A program made the translations under genes and the position numbers. Shown here in pieces: positions 62,864-64,000 of a stretch of DNA of 64,000 nt. The first letter of the stretch is position 1, and every line of letters starts with the position of its first letter. The stretch lies in NCBI GenBank assembly GCA_000955785.1, contig JYOD01000029.1, positions 1-64,000 on the forward strand. Direction: 5' to 3'. The stretch comes from Burkholderiaceae bacterium 16 (GTDB lineage Bacteria > Pseudomonadota > Gammaproteobacteria > Burkholderiales > Burkholderiaceae). The notes below the pieces were generated by a model. It was not told the origin of the DNA, did not search any database, and was given only the letters and a program-made list of their open reading frames with translations.

Positions 62864-63535
62864 ATGTGCGTCAACTACGCGCCCGTGCAGGCGGCCGTTT
62901 TACGCGACGTCTTCGGCGTCACTTGTCCGGTGCAGGAATGGCCTCCCGAAACGTGGCCTGACTACGTCGCGCCTCTGCTCGTGGCTGACCACGACGGCCA
63001 GCGGCAATGCCTGGCCGGCACCTTCGGGATGGTCCCCAGGAAACGCATTCCGCCCGGCGTGGCGAGGTTCGACACCACGAATGCGCGCTCGGAGTCGGTG
63101 GGTGAAAAACGGACGTTCTCGGCGGCGTGGAAACAGGGACAGCTATGCCTGATACCCGCGCATTGCTTCTATGAGCCCGATTACGCAACCGGCAAGGCGG
63201 TGCGCTGGCGGATCTGGCTCAAGGATGACGAGCCCATGGCAATCGCCGGCCTCTGGCGCGCATGGCCGGGCGAAGGCGGCCACGACATCTTCAGCTTCAC
63301 CATGCTGACCATCAATTCGGAGCACCACCCGTTGATGCAACGCTTCCATGCGCCGGGCAAGGAAAAACGGATGATCGTGATCGTGCCGGGCACGGAGTGG
63401 GATGATTGGCTGACCTGCAGGGATACGGAACTGGCGCGCAGTTTCCTGCGCCCTTACGCCGCGGAAAAATTGGCCGCCGAGCCCGCACCGCTCCCGCCGC
63501 GGACCACGGCAGGATCTCCGGAGGCGCCAGACTGA
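62864..63535 (+). CDS. SOS-response-associated peptidase (HMCES/YedK family)
   Basis: The 223-residue protein has Cys2 directly after the initiator Met (MCVNYAPVQ), which forms the thiazolidine link to abasic sites in single-stranded DNA. The conserved segments TTNARSE, CLIPAHCFYEP and HHPLMQRFH (with Glu and His of the active site) follow. It shields abasic sites in ssDNA and self-removes. The start at 62864 follows GGAGA and puts the Cys at position 2, which fixes the start. At 223 residues it is a usual size. Confidence 0.92.
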   Translation: MCVNYAPVQAAVLRDVFGVTCPVQEWPPETWPDYVAPLLVADHDGQRQCLAGTFGMVPRKRIPPGVARFDTTNARSESVGEKRTFSAAWKQGQLCLIPAHCFYEPDYATGKAVRWRIWLKDDEPMAIAGLWRAWPGEGGHDIFSFTMLTINSEHHPLMQRFHAPGKEKRMIVIVPGTEWDDWLTCRDTELARSFLRPYAAEKLAAEPAPLPPRTTAGSPEAPD

Positions 63536-63566
63536 GCGAACTGCGCTTGCCCGGACCGAACAGCGT

Positions 63567-63818
63567 TCAGGAAATCTGATACCGGTTCTGCCGGCTGCGG
63601 GAATAGAGCCCGCGCGCGAGTTCCAGGATGTGGTCTCGGTGGCGGTCGAATGCATCGAGCACGGCAGGCTCGTCCGGGCGCAATTCAGGGCTGAGGGTGG
63701 AGAGCACCGCGCGGTCCACCTCGAAGGCGATTTCACGCGAGTTGTCATAGCCCCAAAAACAAACGCAATGCCTGGATGGGTCGTAACTCCGGCTGGGATT
63801 GGGGAAAATGAGTGCCAT
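63567..63818 (-). CDS. DUF1488-family protein
   Basis: The 83-residue protein starts MALIFPNPSRSYDPSRHCVC and continues with FWGYDNSREIAFEVDRAVL, matching DUF1488 (ALxFPNPSRSYD...RFWGYD). Members are small cytoplasmic proteins of unknown function in beta-proteobacteria. It is convergent with the SRAP gene, 31 bases apart. No other gene is visible from 63819 to the window end. Confidence 0.8.
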   Translation of the reverse strand: MALIFPNPSRSYDPSRHCVCFWGYDNSREIAFEVDRAVLSTLSPELRPDEPAVLDAFDRHRDHILELARGLYSRSRQNRYQIS

Positions 63819-64000
63819 GCATGCATCCTAGTCCGATTCGCGGGCATCCGTACGGTATCGAGGGCCCGGTTGCCCTATTTCCCCAGGATTCGGGGACGCG
63901 CCCTCCAGTAAGTCTGGAAAGGGGCGCTTTATCGCCGGCCGCGCATCGCGCGGGCTGCCCGATAACGCGGCTTTGGCGAGACACTCTCGCGCCCGTACAT

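Overview
The window is about 64 kb of high-GC chromosomal DNA. It looks like a beta-proteobacterium of the family Burkholderiaceae, most likely Cupriavidus or a close relative. This is inferred from the order tig-clpP-clpX-lon followed by tRNA genes and ppiD, the large single-chain PurL, MnmC, Bug-type binding proteins, and protein sequences typical of that group. No plasmid, phage or intact insertion sequence is visible.

Positions 1-5400 are an accessory zone full of broken genes. It holds two palindromic operators, a small secreted protein made of DPYTDGAK repeats, a chloroperoxidase-like fragment, an FAD monooxygenase with a small partner, an AraC fragment, a MarR regulator, a porin fused to an FAD-synthetase-like fragment, and a Bug binding protein that has lost its middle. 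Positions 5700-12400 form a nitric-oxide and peroxide defence cluster: nnrS, a MocR regulator with an AhpD-like protein and a cupin, a second AhpD-like protein, nsrR, and hmp. nnrS and hmp have near-identical promoters, each overlaid by an NsrR-type dyad. Positions 12500-16920 hold a two-component system divergent from a DUF5666 protein, a cytochrome b561 and a Tat-exported molybdopterin oxidoreductase. The layout recalls HprRS-MsrPQ of E. coli.

Positions 17200-21700 are dominated by purL. Positions 22000-24800 hold an alkyl sulfatase with its TetR regulator. Positions 24840-32450 are one leftward five-gene operon: lipoprotein di-heme cytochrome, GMC oxidoreductase, a small unknown protein, and a Tat-exported molybdenum hydroxylase with its 2Fe-2S subunit. 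It appears to be an undescribed periplasmic oxidation system and is the most interesting accessory locus here. Positions 32750-43230 form a catabolic island with a hydantoinase/oxoprolinase fusion, a MarR-like regulator, an amidase, a TRAP transporter and a D-amino-acid-dehydrogenase-like enzyme. It probably imports and breaks down an amide, lactam or hydantoin.

Positions 43230-64000 are mostly conserved housekeeping genes: NAD(P)HX repair, an EamA transporter, pgi, the divergent ybbA/tesA pair whose start codons overlap, ppiD, tRNA-Asp and tRNA-Val, lon, clpX, clpP, tig, mnmC, rlmJ, an ATPase, an SRAP protein and a DUF1488 protein. One LysR gene remnant lies between ppiD and the tRNAs.

All calls come from reading the sequence and from general family knowledge; no database search was run.
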